Of a stretch of 64,000 nt of DNA, positions 16,431-24,766 are shown piece after piece (the first letter of the stretch is position 1; the number at the start of each line of letters is the position of its first letter). The translations under genes were made by a program, and so were the position numbers. The notes under the pieces are model-generated. The model saw only the letters and a list, made by a program, of their open reading frames with translations. It was not told the origin of the DNA and ran no database searches. The stretch is from positions 248,001-312,000 of the forward strand of contig NZ_JAKRGF010000004.1 of the NCBI RefSeq assembly GCF_022347685.1, in the 5' to 3' direction. Source of the DNA: Thalassobius sp. Cn5-15 (GTDB lineage: Bacteria > Pseudomonadota > Alphaproteobacteria > Rhodobacterales > Rhodobacteraceae).

Positions 16431-17711
16431 TTATTTGCGCAGGGTCTGCAACAAACGCAGCGAGGCAAATCCGTCCGGTACTATCCCGCGAGAGGACTGA
16501 TAGGCGCGGATAGCACGCTGTGTCATCGGGCCAACGCGACCGTCGACACCACCAGTTGAAAACCCTTTGCGAGTCAGCAGAGACTGCATCTCTTTGCGCT
16601 CGGCAAATTTCAATGTGCGGTCATTGCGCGGCCAGTCGGCCGCAATCGGACCACTGCCTTTCAGCCGGTCAGACAGGTGGCCGACCCCGATGACGTAAGA
16701 GGTGGAGAGGTTGTAGCGCGAGATGACTTTGAAATTCTTGAAGATCATGAAGGCCGCGCCCCGATGTCCTGCAGGCAGCAGAATGGAGGCTGAGCCATAG
16801 TCGCGAACCTTTCGCCCCTGCATGTCGCGCACGCCAAGGCGGGCCCAGTCGCTGGGCGATTTGGTGATCTTGCGGCTTGCCAGCGCATAGTTGAACCCAC
16901 GCGGCAGTTGCACTTCAACCCCCCAGGGCTGTCCGCTGACCCAGCCGTGTTTCTTCAGATAGGCGGCGGTAGAGGCCAGCGCATCGGCCGGATTGTCAGA
17001 CCAGATATCGCGTCGCCCATCGCCGGTGAAATCCACTGCAAAGGCCTGATAAGATGTGGGAATAAACTGTGTATGCCCCATCGCACCGGCCCAACTTCCC
17101 CGCAGATTCGCAGGCGTTGTATCGCCGGTTTGCAGGATCTTAAGCGCGGCGATCAGCTGTTGTTCAAAGAACCGTCCGCGTCGCCCGTCATAGGCCAACG
17201 TCGCCAGCGCACGGATGATGTTGTGATTGCCGCGATATTCGCCATAGGCGCTTTCAAGCCCCCAGACGGCGGTGACCACCTCTTTGTCGACGCCATAGCG
17301 TTGTTCGATCTGATCCAGCACGCGGCGATGATCGCGTAGCGCAGCGCGGCCGTTTTTCACCCGTTTGTCCGATGCTGCACTGTCGAGGTAGTCCCAGATG
17401 GACTTGGTAAATTCGCTTTGATTGCGGTCACGTTTGATTACGTCGGGGTCAAATGTGACACTACGGAAGGCGCGATTGAAGGTGCGGTCCGAAATACCCG
17501 CTGCCCTTGCACGTGGCTGAAAGCCACGGATCCAACGTTGGAAATCCGCTTCTTTGGCAGAGCTGGCGACAGCGAGCGCCACCGGCGCGACCGGGGGGCG
17601 CGCGCTGGGGCGCAACGACACCTCGACCGGCATGGCTGACACTGTCGCAGGCACCAATAGCGCTACGGTTGTGATTATGGATCTGTGGAGCTTCGCGCCA
17701 AACTGCATCAT
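16431..17711 (-). CDS. Lytic murein transglycosylase, MltB-like (SLT_2 plus peptidoglycan-binding domain)
   Basis: This secreted enzyme cleaves peptidoglycan glycan strands with formation of 1,6-anhydroMurNAc ends. A signal peptide covers about residues 1-27 (ending VSAMP). The SLT_2 domain spans about 55-350, with the catalytic Glu in VWGLESAYGEY and the substrate motif GAMGHTQFIP. A peptidoglycan-binding (PG_binding_1) domain follows at the C-terminus (LLTRKGFSTGGVDGRVGP). No lipobox is seen, so it should be periplasmic and soluble. Starts GTG 17714, ATG 17711 and ATG 17708 are adjacent; GAGG is 8 nt before ATG 17711, which is chosen. Confidence 0.92.
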   Translation of the reverse strand: MMQFGAKLHRSIITTVALLVPATVSAMPVEVSLRPSARPPVAPVALAVASSAKEADFQRWIRGFQPRARAAGISDRTFNRAFRSVTFDPDVIKRDRNQSEFTKSIWDYLDSAASDKRVKNGRAALRDHRRVLDQIEQRYGVDKEVVTAVWGLESAYGEYRGNHNIIRALATLAYDGRRGRFFEQQLIAALKILQTGDTTPANLRGSWAGAMGHTQFIPTSYQAFAVDFTGDGRRDIWSDNPADALASTAAYLKKHGWVSGQPWGVEVQLPRGFNYALASRKITKSPSDWARLGVRDMQGRKVRDYGSASILLPAGHRGAAFMIFKNFKVISRYNLSTSYVIGVGHLSDRLKGSGPIAADWPRNDRTLKFAERKEMQSLLTRKGFSTGGVDGRVGPMTQRAIRAYQSSRGIVPDGFASLRLLQTLRK

Positions 17712-17848
17712 CACCTTTGCCTCATGTGTTGTTCTTGTGATCCGAACTTGATCATGAGGGTAGCGCAGGCCAGCCGCCGCGCAAGAGAAATGCAGACAGT
17801 GTGGTTGGAAATGGCAGGAATGCGCCGGAACGTTCCCGCCATTTTGAG

Positions 17849-18838
17849 TCAGATCGTCAGGATCACCGATCCGGCGCGCTGACCGTTGGCAATGCGGTCA
17901 TGGGCCTCGGCGCAGGCCTCCAGCGGTAGGGTGTGGGCGATGCGAATGTCCAATGCGCCTTGTTCCAATAGGGTCGTTAGTTGCGCCTCTGTCGTGCGGC
18001 GGGCGCTCTCTGACAGGATGTAGACCAGCGCCATTTCCAGCGTTACACCTTTGAACATCAACGGATAAAACGGCAGCATCGGCGTGCGGTCTTTTGCCGA
18101 TCCATATGCGACAATGCGGCCGCGTTCCGCGATGACGGCTGTGCTCACTTCTGCGTTGCGGCCAAATTCGACCTCGACGATCTGATCGACGGGCTGGCCA
18201 TCGTTAGCCGCCAGAATGCCAGCTGCTAGATCGGGATCATTGTAGCCCAGAACAGCATCAGCACCGGCCTGACGCGCTGCTTCTTGTTGCGCGGCATTGC
18301 CCGCGGTTGAAATCACCCGCGCGCCCGAGGTTTTGGCGATCTGCACTGCCAGACGGCCGACGGTGCCACCGCCGCCGCTGACCAGCAGGGTTTTGCCCGC
18401 GACATCGCCGCCGCCTAGCACGCAGTATGTGGCTGTCATTGCCGGAATGCCCAATACGGCGCCTTCGCTAAAGGTGATGTTGTCAGGCAAGGCCACTGCC
18501 TGCAGTGATGGCAGTGCGATATAGTCCGCCGCGGTGCCAAAGGCGCGCTGCCACTGGCCGTTCCAGATCCATACACGCTGCCCGATACGGGCGGGATCAA
18601 CGCCTTCGCCTACTGCTTCGATCACACCGGCGCCATCGCTGTGGGGGATGATCTGGGGGTAGGCGGGCGTGGTCACGCCGGGCCGCATGCCAGATCGGCC
18701 AGAAATGTCAGAGGGGTTCACTCCGGATGCTTTCAAGCGCACCAACACTTCCCCATAGGCGGGGTGCGGCGTTGGGAGATCGACGAGTTTCAAAACCTCG
18801 GCCGCAGGACCAAATTCGGAATATGTAATTGCACGCAT
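17849..18838 (-). CDS. NADPH:quinone oxidoreductase, MDR superfamily
   Basis: The 329-aa protein is a medium-chain dehydrogenase/reductase of the zinc-free quinone oxidoreductase type. It has an N-terminal GroES-like domain (GVNPSDISGRSGMRPG near residue 40, HSDGAGVIEAVGEGV near 70) and an NADPH-binding fold with VSGGGGTVGRLAVQIAK. It lacks the zinc-binding Cys/His set of alcohol dehydrogenases. ATG 18838 has AGGAG 8 nt upstream, and TTG 18844 is less likely. It is divergent from the LysR-type gene, the usual layout for a regulator and its target; substrate unknown. Confidence 0.9.
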   Translation of the reverse strand: MRAITYSEFGPAAEVLKLVDLPTPHPAYGEVLVRLKASGVNPSDISGRSGMRPGVTTPAYPQIIPHSDGAGVIEAVGEGVDPARIGQRVWIWNGQWQRAFGTAADYIALPSLQAVALPDNITFSEGAVLGIPAMTATYCVLGGGDVAGKTLLVSGGGGTVGRLAVQIAKTSGARVISTAGNAAQQEAARQAGADAVLGYNDPDLAAGILAANDGQPVDQIVEVEFGRNAEVSTAVIAERGRIVAYGSAKDRTPMLPFYPLMFKGVTLEMALVYILSESARRTTEAQLTTLLEQGALDIRIAHTLPLEACAEAHDRIANGQRAGSVILTI

Positions 18839-18904
18839 TATCAAAACTCCTGTTGCCCAACCTACTTACGTCGAGGCAACCTATAAATAAAGAGAATTGA
18901 TTGC

Positions 18905-18938
18905 ATTACATGGATATGTAATTTGCATGGATATGCAA
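18905..18938. promoter_or_regulatory. Two tandem perfect dyads at the LysR gene start
   Basis: ATTACAT-GGAT-ATGTAAT (18905-18922) is followed immediately by TTGCAT-GGAT-ATGCAA (18923-18938). Both are perfect and share the same GGAT spacer. They lie in the divergent promoter between the oxidoreductase and the LysR gene and overlap both candidate LysR start codons. Binding of the regulator here would allow autoregulation. Confidence 0.6.
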
Positions 18939-19793
18939 GATATTGATATAGATTTACTTCGTTGTTTCGCCACTGTGGCTGAGGTGCAAGGTTTCACTGA
19001 GGCGGGCGCGCGGCTGAACCGGTCGCAATCGGCTGTGTCTGTGCGCATTCGCAAGCTTGAGGAGGCGCTAGACCAGTCCCTCTTGATCCGCAGCAGTCGC
19101 GATGTGCAATTGACAGAGGCGGGCCGTCGCCTGTTGCCCAAAGCGCGGGAGATGTTGCAGGCCAGCGAACGCCTGTTGGCAGAAATGCGCGGGCCGGATG
19201 TGTCAGGGGCGCTGCGTATCGGTGTGGTCGAGTACTTTGCCCCGCACCGTATGCCCGAATTGTTGCGATCAATGGAGCGTCATCTGCCGGGGGCAGAAAT
19301 GTCGTTTCGGGTTGGCCTCAGCTCCTCCCTGCGGGAAGCATTGGCTGCGGGGCAGATTGATCTGGCGCTGGCTGTACACGAACCGGGTGAAGGCGGATCG
19401 CTGCATCTGGCCGCCGACCCTATGGTCTGGATCGAAGCGGCGGATGCCCCAGCCCTTGAGGTTGGCGAAACTGTGCCGCTGTGCATGATGCGTGCGCCTT
19501 GCCTTTTTCGCACCGCCGCCGAAGAGGCGATGGGCCGTGATGTGTCCCTGTTGACCGATGTACTCATCGCTGACAGCGTTGGCTATGTGCGCAGTGCAGT
19601 AGTTGCGGGTCTTGGGGTGACGGTTTTGGGGGCGTCTTCACTGGGGCCGGATGTGCGGATCAACCGCGCGATGATGCAGGCCTACCCATTGCCGCAGATT
19701 ACGCTGGGACTGCATGGCAGTGACCCGCGCCGCGATCAGGTGGCACAGGTCCTGCGGGAGGTGCTGGCGCAACAGATGCCGCACCAGATATAA
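18927..19793 (+). CDS. LysR-type transcriptional regulator
   Basis: The 288-aa protein has an N-terminal winged helix-turn-helix (DIDLLRCFATVAEVQGFTEAGARLNRSQSAVSVRIRKLE) followed by a substrate-binding domain of two lobes. It likely controls the divergent quinone oxidoreductase gene, but the inducer is unknown. ATG 18927 and ATG 18933 are both possible, and neither has a clear RBS because a dyad overlaps this region. TTG 18897 would extend the protein by ten residues. It converges on rnr with a 14-bp gap. Confidence 0.9.
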   Translation: MDMQDIDIDLLRCFATVAEVQGFTEAGARLNRSQSAVSVRIRKLEEALDQSLLIRSSRDVQLTEAGRRLLPKAREMLQASERLLAEMRGPDVSGALRIGVVEYFAPHRMPELLRSMERHLPGAEMSFRVGLSSSLREALAAGQIDLALAVHEPGEGGSLHLAADPMVWIEAADAPALEVGETVPLCMMRAPCLFRTAAEEAMGRDVSLLTDVLIADSVGYVRSAVVAGLGVTVLGASSLGPDVRINRAMMQAYPLPQITLGLHGSDPRRDQVAQVLREVLAQQMPHQI

Positions 19794-19807
19794 ATCGTTT
19801 TCCCGGG

Positions 19808-22081
19808 TTATTTACGGCGGGTGCGGCTGACCTTGCGTTCGACCTTGGCGGTCTTCTTTTTGGCGCGGTTCAGTTTGCGTTTGCCACCCCCTTTGCCACG
19901 GCTCTTGCGATAACCGCCACGCCCGCTACGCGGAACTTCATCACCTTCAACCGAAATCAGTTCCAGCGCGACAGAGCCAGAGATCGGCGCAGCCTCTGTC
20001 AGCTTCACCGTGACTTTCTGGCCAAGCGCGAGAGTAAAGCCGCTGTCAGCCCCCATCAGCGTGCCGCTGTCGCGGTCGAAGTGGAAGAACTCATTTCCAA
20101 GCGATCGCACAGGAACCAGCCCGTCCGCGCCGGTATCATCCAACCGTACAAAGGCGCCATATTTCGCCACGCCGCTGATGCGACCGGCAAATTCATTGCC
20201 CACTCGTTCCGACAGGAAGGCCGCCAGATAGCGGTCGGTGGTATCGCGTTCCGCCATCATCGAGCGACGTTCAGTGTCGCTGATATGGGTCGCGGTATTG
20301 TCCAGATCCTCTGCATCCTGCGGGCCCAGACCGTCATCGCCCCATTGGTGTGACGACACCAGTGCGCGGTGTACGATCAGGTCCGAATAGCGCCGGATCG
20401 GCGAGGTGAAATGCGCATAGCTGCGCAGCGCCAGACCAAAGTGGCCGAAGTTCGCGGGGCTGTAATAGGCCTGCGTCATCGACCGTAGGGTGGCCATATT
20501 GATCAGCTCAGCAAAATCGCCATCCTTCGCCGCTGCCAGCAGACGGTTCAGATGCGCAGTTTGCAGCACCTGCCCCTTGGCCAGCGTCAGGCCCGAAGTC
20601 TGCGCGGTTTCCCGCAGCGCATCCAGCTTTTCTGGGCTGGGTTCTTCATGCACACGGAAGAGGAGCGGGGACTTTTTCGCGCTCAACGTTTCCGCCGCTG
20701 CGACATTGGCGAGGATCATGAACTCTTCGATAAGCTTATGGGCATCCAGACGGTCGCGGAAGTTGACGCTGATCACCTCACCGGCGTCAGACAGTTCCAC
20801 CTTGCGCTCTGGTAGATCCAGATCCAGCGGCTGACGACGTGCACGCGCTTTGACCAGTAGGTCGTAGGCCTCGTACAGGGGATCAATGACCTCTGCCATC
20901 AGAGGCGCGCATTTTTCGTTCACCTCGCCGTCGCGGGCGCGCTGTACCTCTTGGTAATTCAGCGACGCGGCAGAGCGCATCAGGCCGCGCACAAACCGGT
21001 GGCCGATCTTGTCGCCTGTGGCGTCAATCTGCATCCGCACGGCGATACAGGCGCGCGGCACGCCTTCGTGCAGGGAACACAGATCGCCGGACAGCCGGTC
21101 GGGCAGCATCGGCACCACGCGGTCGGGAAAATAGCTGGAGTTGCCACGCTTGCGCGCCTCGCGGTCCAGTGCAGATCCGGGCGCAACATAATGTGCGACG
21201 TCCGCGATGGCGACCCAGATGACGTAGCCACCTTTGTTTTTGGGATCATCATCCGCGTGGGCCCAGCAGGCGTCGTCGTGGTCGCGGGCATCTGCGGGGT
21301 CGATGGTGACCAATGGCATATCGCGCATATCTTCGCGGCCGGTCAGCACAGCGGGTTTCTTGCCGTCAGCTTCGGCGATCACCGCGTCGGGGAACTGGTC
21401 GGGGATGCCGTGTTGATGGATGGCAATCAGCGACACCGCCTTGGGTGCGCTGGGATCCCCTAGGCGCGAGACGACGCGCGCACGCGGCAGACCCATGCGG
21501 CCTTTGGGGCCGGACTGTTCGGCTTCGACCAGTTCGCCTTCTTTGGCGCCATTCGTGGCACCGGCAGGGACCAGCCATTCTTTGTGGTCGCCCTTGTCGA
21601 TGGGCAGGATGCGCCCACCTTCAGCAGATTTGCGAAAGACCCCCAGCACCCGCTGCGGGTTGGTGCCGATACGGCGGATCAGCTTGGCGTTATATTGATG
21701 CGCTTCGTCCTTCACCTCTGTCAGGCGGCCCAGAATGCGATCTCCTGGACCAAGCGCTGGGTCCGAGGCGCGCAGGGTCATAAGAATGCGCGGCTCTGCG
21801 CCTTCACCCTGCCATTCCATCGGGCGTGCGTAGAGATCGCCGTCGCTGTCGGCTTCGGTGATCTGGATCACCGAAACAGGCGGCAGCTTGTCAGGATCGC
21901 GGAAGGTCTTCTGGCGCTTTTGCAGATGGCCCTCGGCCTCCAGCTCTTTGAGGATACGCTTCAGGTCGATACGCGCAGCCCCTTTGATGCCAAAGGCTTT
22001 GGCGATGTCACGTTTCGAGGTGAGGGTCGGGTTATCCGAAATCCATTCGAGGATTTCGGCCTTGGTTGGCAGCTTGCTCAT
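19808..22081 (-). CDS. rnr: Ribonuclease R
   Basis: RNase R is a processive 3'-to-5' exoribonuclease of the RNB family that degrades structured RNA and takes part in tmRNA-linked decay. The 757-aa protein has an N-terminal helix-turn-helix-like domain, cold-shock domains, the RNB catalytic core with the metal-binding Asp cluster in TIDPADARDHDDA near residue 275, an S1 domain (GRISGVAKYGAFVRLDDTG), and a very basic Lys/Arg-rich tail typical of RNase R. ATG 22081 has only a weak RBS. Its only neighbours on this strand lie beyond the structured gap downstream of the glycosyltransferase gene. Confidence 0.96.
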   Translation of the reverse strand: MSKLPTKAEILEWISDNPTLTSKRDIAKAFGIKGAARIDLKRILKELEAEGHLQKRQKTFRDPDKLPPVSVIQITEADSDGDLYARPMEWQGEGAEPRILMTLRASDPALGPGDRILGRLTEVKDEAHQYNAKLIRRIGTNPQRVLGVFRKSAEGGRILPIDKGDHKEWLVPAGATNGAKEGELVEAEQSGPKGRMGLPRARVVSRLGDPSAPKAVSLIAIHQHGIPDQFPDAVIAEADGKKPAVLTGREDMRDMPLVTIDPADARDHDDACWAHADDDPKNKGGYVIWVAIADVAHYVAPGSALDREARKRGNSSYFPDRVVPMLPDRLSGDLCSLHEGVPRACIAVRMQIDATGDKIGHRFVRGLMRSAASLNYQEVQRARDGEVNEKCAPLMAEVIDPLYEAYDLLVKARARRQPLDLDLPERKVELSDAGEVISVNFRDRLDAHKLIEEFMILANVAAAETLSAKKSPLLFRVHEEPSPEKLDALRETAQTSGLTLAKGQVLQTAHLNRLLAAAKDGDFAELINMATLRSMTQAYYSPANFGHFGLALRSYAHFTSPIRRYSDLIVHRALVSSHQWGDDGLGPQDAEDLDNTATHISDTERRSMMAERDTTDRYLAAFLSERVGNEFAGRISGVAKYGAFVRLDDTGADGLVPVRSLGNEFFHFDRDSGTLMGADSGFTLALGQKVTVKLTEAAPISGSVALELISVEGDEVPRSGRGGYRKSRGKGGGKRKLNRAKKKTAKVERKVSRTRRK

Positions 22082-22184
22082 GCAGCGCAGGTAGCACGGG
22101 ATGGCGGGGGCGTCACGCGATTATGCGTTTTGGGGGAGAGTGGGAAGAAAGCGGTATCGAGCAATTGAGGTCTAGCGCCGGCCC

Positions 22185-22260
22185 GAGGGGGGGGCGCAAT
22201 CGCGCCAGAGGCACGCCTGCGGCGCGACGCGGCCCAACAGGGCCTGTTGGGCGGGACTTC
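22185..22260. repeat. Structured REP-like intergenic element
   Basis: Downstream of the glycosyltransferase stop (minus strand) the sequence folds into successive hairpins. GCCCAACAG and CTGTTGGGC form a perfect 9-bp stem with a 3-nt loop (22232-22252). GGCGC-GATT-GCGCC follows, and a GC-rich region ends in a run of G on the + strand near 22190. No T-tract is present, so it is not a simple terminator. It resembles the GC-rich repeated intergenic hairpins of many bacterial genomes; I see a single copy in this window. Confidence 0.45.
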
Positions 22261-22276
22261 GACTATGGACCTGTTT

Positions 22277-22873
22277 TCAAGGCTTACCCATTGCTTTCAG
22301 ATCCGCCAGCGTGTCCACGTCGTCCAGTTCATCAATCAAGGCGATGCGTTTGCCGGGCAGACCGGCCATTGTGTCCGCCAGCGCGTGTTCGGTGGACCAG
22401 CGCACGTTCTGAAACAGTGTGCGCGGCGGGCGGGTGGCCTGTTTCATGCCGACCAGCCAGTAGCCCCCATCGGGTGCGGGACCAAAGCAGGCGTCATGGT
22501 CGCCAAGCGCGGCGAAGGCGCGGGCGATATGGGCGCGGGTGACACCGGGAATGTCGGCGCCAATGATACAAACAGGGCCAACCGGCGCGGTCAGAAACAC
22601 GCGGCTCATCCGGTCACCCAAATCACCGCGGCCTTGTGGGATACGCGGCAGGTGGGCAGGCCAGACACGACTCATCATCCCCTCCACGTCGGGTGCAACT
22701 GCCAGCACCGTGTCCCAGCGCGGATCTTCGATCCGGCGCAGCAGCGACTGCACCTGATGGCGGAACCACCACGCGGCGGTGGTCATGCCCAGATCGCGAC
22801 CCAGACGGGTTTTCACCCGACCGGGGTGGGGTTCTTTGACCATGATGATCAGATGTGGGCGGCGTTGGGTCAT
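22277..22873 (-). CDS. TIGR04282-family glycosyltransferase-like protein (DUF2064)
   Basis: The 198-aa protein has a nucleotide-sugar-transferase-like fold: MVKEPHPGRVKTRLGRDLG near the N-terminus, IIGADIPGVTRAHIARAFAAL with the Asp pair, FGPAPDGGYWLVGMK, and DELDDVDTLADL. It belongs to the TIGR04282/DUF2064 group, related to nucleotidyltransferases, whose members have no firmly assigned reaction. Its ATG overlaps the TGA of the GNAT gene upstream (ATGA), so the two are translationally coupled and belong to the dapE operon. Confidence 0.85.
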   Translation of the reverse strand: MTQRRPHLIIMVKEPHPGRVKTRLGRDLGMTTAAWWFRHQVQSLLRRIEDPRWDTVLAVAPDVEGMMSRVWPAHLPRIPQGRGDLGDRMSRVFLTAPVGPVCIIGADIPGVTRAHIARAFAALGDHDACFGPAPDGGYWLVGMKQATRPPRTLFQNVRWSTEHALADTMAGLPGKRIALIDELDDVDTLADLKAMGKP

Positions 22874-23298
22874 TGCGGTAGCTCCATCTTCATATCGCGG
22901 TGGTCGATACCTGCGTCGTTATAGACAGGACCAAAGCCGGTGAAGCCCAGTTTTTCGTAAAACCCTATCGCATTTACCTGCGCCCCCAGCTTGACTGTGC
23001 GGATGTCTGGCGTCGCTGCGGCGATGCCGATACAGGCGCGGATGATCGCCGCGCCCAGACCGGTGCCGCGTGCGGATTGCACCACGCAGACGCGGCCCAC
23101 CTTGGCCGTATCGCCATTGAACAGGATCCGCGCTGCGCCTATCGGTGCCCCGTCCTTGCTGGCGAGGATATGCGTCGCGGTTGCATCAAGCGTGTCCTGT
23201 TCTTCGGTCAAAGGCACGCCCTGTTCCAGCACAAACACCTCATGGCGCAGAGCGAAACAGGCGGTCAGGTCATTTGTGGGCGCGATTTGCCAGCTCAT
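22870..23298 (-). CDS. GNAT family N-acetyltransferase
   Basis: The 142-aa protein has the GNAT fold, with the acetyl-CoA-binding motif [20 protein letters not shown] (Q/RxxGxG/A) near residue 70 and the C-terminal [14 protein letters not shown]. It resembles the ElaA-like branch ([13 protein letters not shown]). The acceptor substrate is unknown. Its ATG overlaps the dapE stop (ATGA), and its own stop overlaps the start of the next gene, so translation is coupled through this three-gene operon. The link to DAP synthesis may be only positional. Confidence 0.9.
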   Translation of the reverse strand: MSWQIAPTNDLTACFALRHEVFVLEQGVPLTEEQDTLDATATHILASKDGAPIGAARILFNGDTAKVGRVCVVQSARGTGLGAAIIRACIGIAAATPDIRTVKLGAQVNAIGFYEKLGFTGFGPVYNDAGIDHRDMKMELPQ

Positions 23299-24455
23299 GC
23301 AAAGTAATCCGCCAGAATGCGGCTGTAGATCGCCTTCAGCTGGTGGATCTGTTCAACCTCGATGCGTTCATCCACCTGATGCATGGTCTTCCCGACCAGA
23401 CCAAATTCGACCACCGGACAATGGGCCTGCACAAATCGCGCGTCCGAGGTGCCGCCAGTTGTGGACAGCTCTGGCACAACGCCTGTTTCAGCCTCCACTG
23501 ATTTGGCAACCAGATCGGACAGTGGACCTGGGAGTGTGATGAAGCTTTCGCCGGAGATTTTCACTACCATATCCACCTCGACACCGGTTTCAGCGGTGAT
23601 CTTGTTCACCTGCTGCTGCAACCAATCGGTCAGATCTGCCCCGGTGTGGGCATCGTTGAACCGGATGTTCACCGTGGCGGCGCATTTGGCGGGGATCACG
23701 TTGGTGGCAGGGTTGCCTGTGTCCATAGTGACCACGGCCAGCGTGGAGGGGTCAAAATGATCAGTGCCCTGATCCAACTCATGGCTGGCCAGCCGGTCCA
23801 TCAGTCGCGCCATTGCGGGCAGCGGGTTGTTGGCGCGGTGGGGATATGCGGCATGGCCTTGTTTCCCAGTGAAAGTGAACCATGCGTTCATTGAGCCGCG
23901 GCGGCCTATTTTCATCATCTCGCCCATGTGATTGGGGCAGGTGGGTTCGCCGACCAGACAGACTGACATCGCCTCACCGTTCTGGTCCATCCAGTCCAGC
24001 AGTGCGGTTGTGCCGAAATCAGCATCGCCTTCTTCATCGCCGGTGATCGCCAGAATAACCGACCCATCGGGCGCCTTGTCACGCACGAAATCCACGGCTG
24101 CTGCGGCAAAGGCGGCAACGCCGGTTTTCATGTCGGTCGCACCACGGCCCCAGAGGACGCCATCCTGCACCGCGCCGCAGAACGGTGGTTTGGTCCAAGC
24201 GGCCTCATCCCCTACGGGCACCACATCCGTGTGACCGTTAAAACCAAAGCTGCGCGTATGGCCCTTGTCCCCCCATCGGGCGTAAAGATTCGCGATGCCT
24301 TCGCGATCCACCCGTGTGCAGGCAAAGCCTGCGTCGCTCAACAGTGCCTCCAGCAGGACCAACGCGCCGCCTTCGACCGGCGTGACCGAAGGGCACTGAA
24401 TCAGCTTGGCCGACAGATCAACCGGACAGATGGGCGAGGGATGAGATTGCGACAT
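23295..24455 (-). CDS. dapE: Succinyl-diaminopimelate desuccinylase
   Basis: DapE removes succinate from N-succinyl-LL-diaminopimelate in the lysine and peptidoglycan precursor pathway. The 386-aa M20 metallopeptidase-fold protein shows [12 protein letters not shown] with a zinc ligand and its catalytic Asp, GATDMKTG, the general base in ITGDEEGDA, a lid domain with the GKQGHAAYP motif, and a final zinc ligand in [12 protein letters not shown] 24455 has AAGGAGG 5 nt upstream. dapD, the succinyltransferase, is about 6 kb away beyond the Hint block. Confidence 0.96.
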   Translation of the reverse strand: MSQSHPSPICPVDLSAKLIQCPSVTPVEGGALVLLEALLSDAGFACTRVDREGIANLYARWGDKGHTRSFGFNGHTDVVPVGDEAAWTKPPFCGAVQDGVLWGRGATDMKTGVAAFAAAAVDFVRDKAPDGSVILAITGDEEGDADFGTTALLDWMDQNGEAMSVCLVGEPTCPNHMGEMMKIGRRGSMNAWFTFTGKQGHAAYPHRANNPLPAMARLMDRLASHELDQGTDHFDPSTLAVVTMDTGNPATNVIPAKCAATVNIRFNDAHTGADLTDWLQQQVNKITAETGVEVDMVVKISGESFITLPGPLSDLVAKSVEAETGVVPELSTTGGTSDARFVQAHCPVVEFGLVGKTMHQVDERIEVEQIHQLKAIYSRILADYFA

Positions 24456-24766
24456 TGAGGCCTCCTTGCGTTGCGTCAAGGGCTAGCCTGTCTTGGCACG
24501 GAGGGCAACAAACCGTTCGCGAACAGGATCGATGCAGCAGGGTCACAGCCACACCTACGTCTTCCCGAGAGTAAACAGAGTCTTAACGCGCCTCTCCAAA
24601 GTATGTATAGTTGCAAAAAATGACCCGAGGCAGGGCGCAAGAATCACAGAGGCCAAAAATGGCCCGGATGAGCAGATATTTGGTTTGATTATGCCCCAGA
24701 CGACATGTGCGTAAGGTCTGGGATGCTCTGACTGCGTGCTGCCCGCGAACGTGGGTGGGTGAGCAC
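24456..24766. other. 311-bp divergent intergenic region between dapE and the first Hint gene
   Basis: It must hold the promoters of the dapE operon (left) and of the Hint gene (right). A perfect 10-bp palindrome GTTCGCGAAC lies at 24515-24524. The middle is AT-richer than its neighbours. I see no gene and no known RNA here. Confidence 0.4.
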
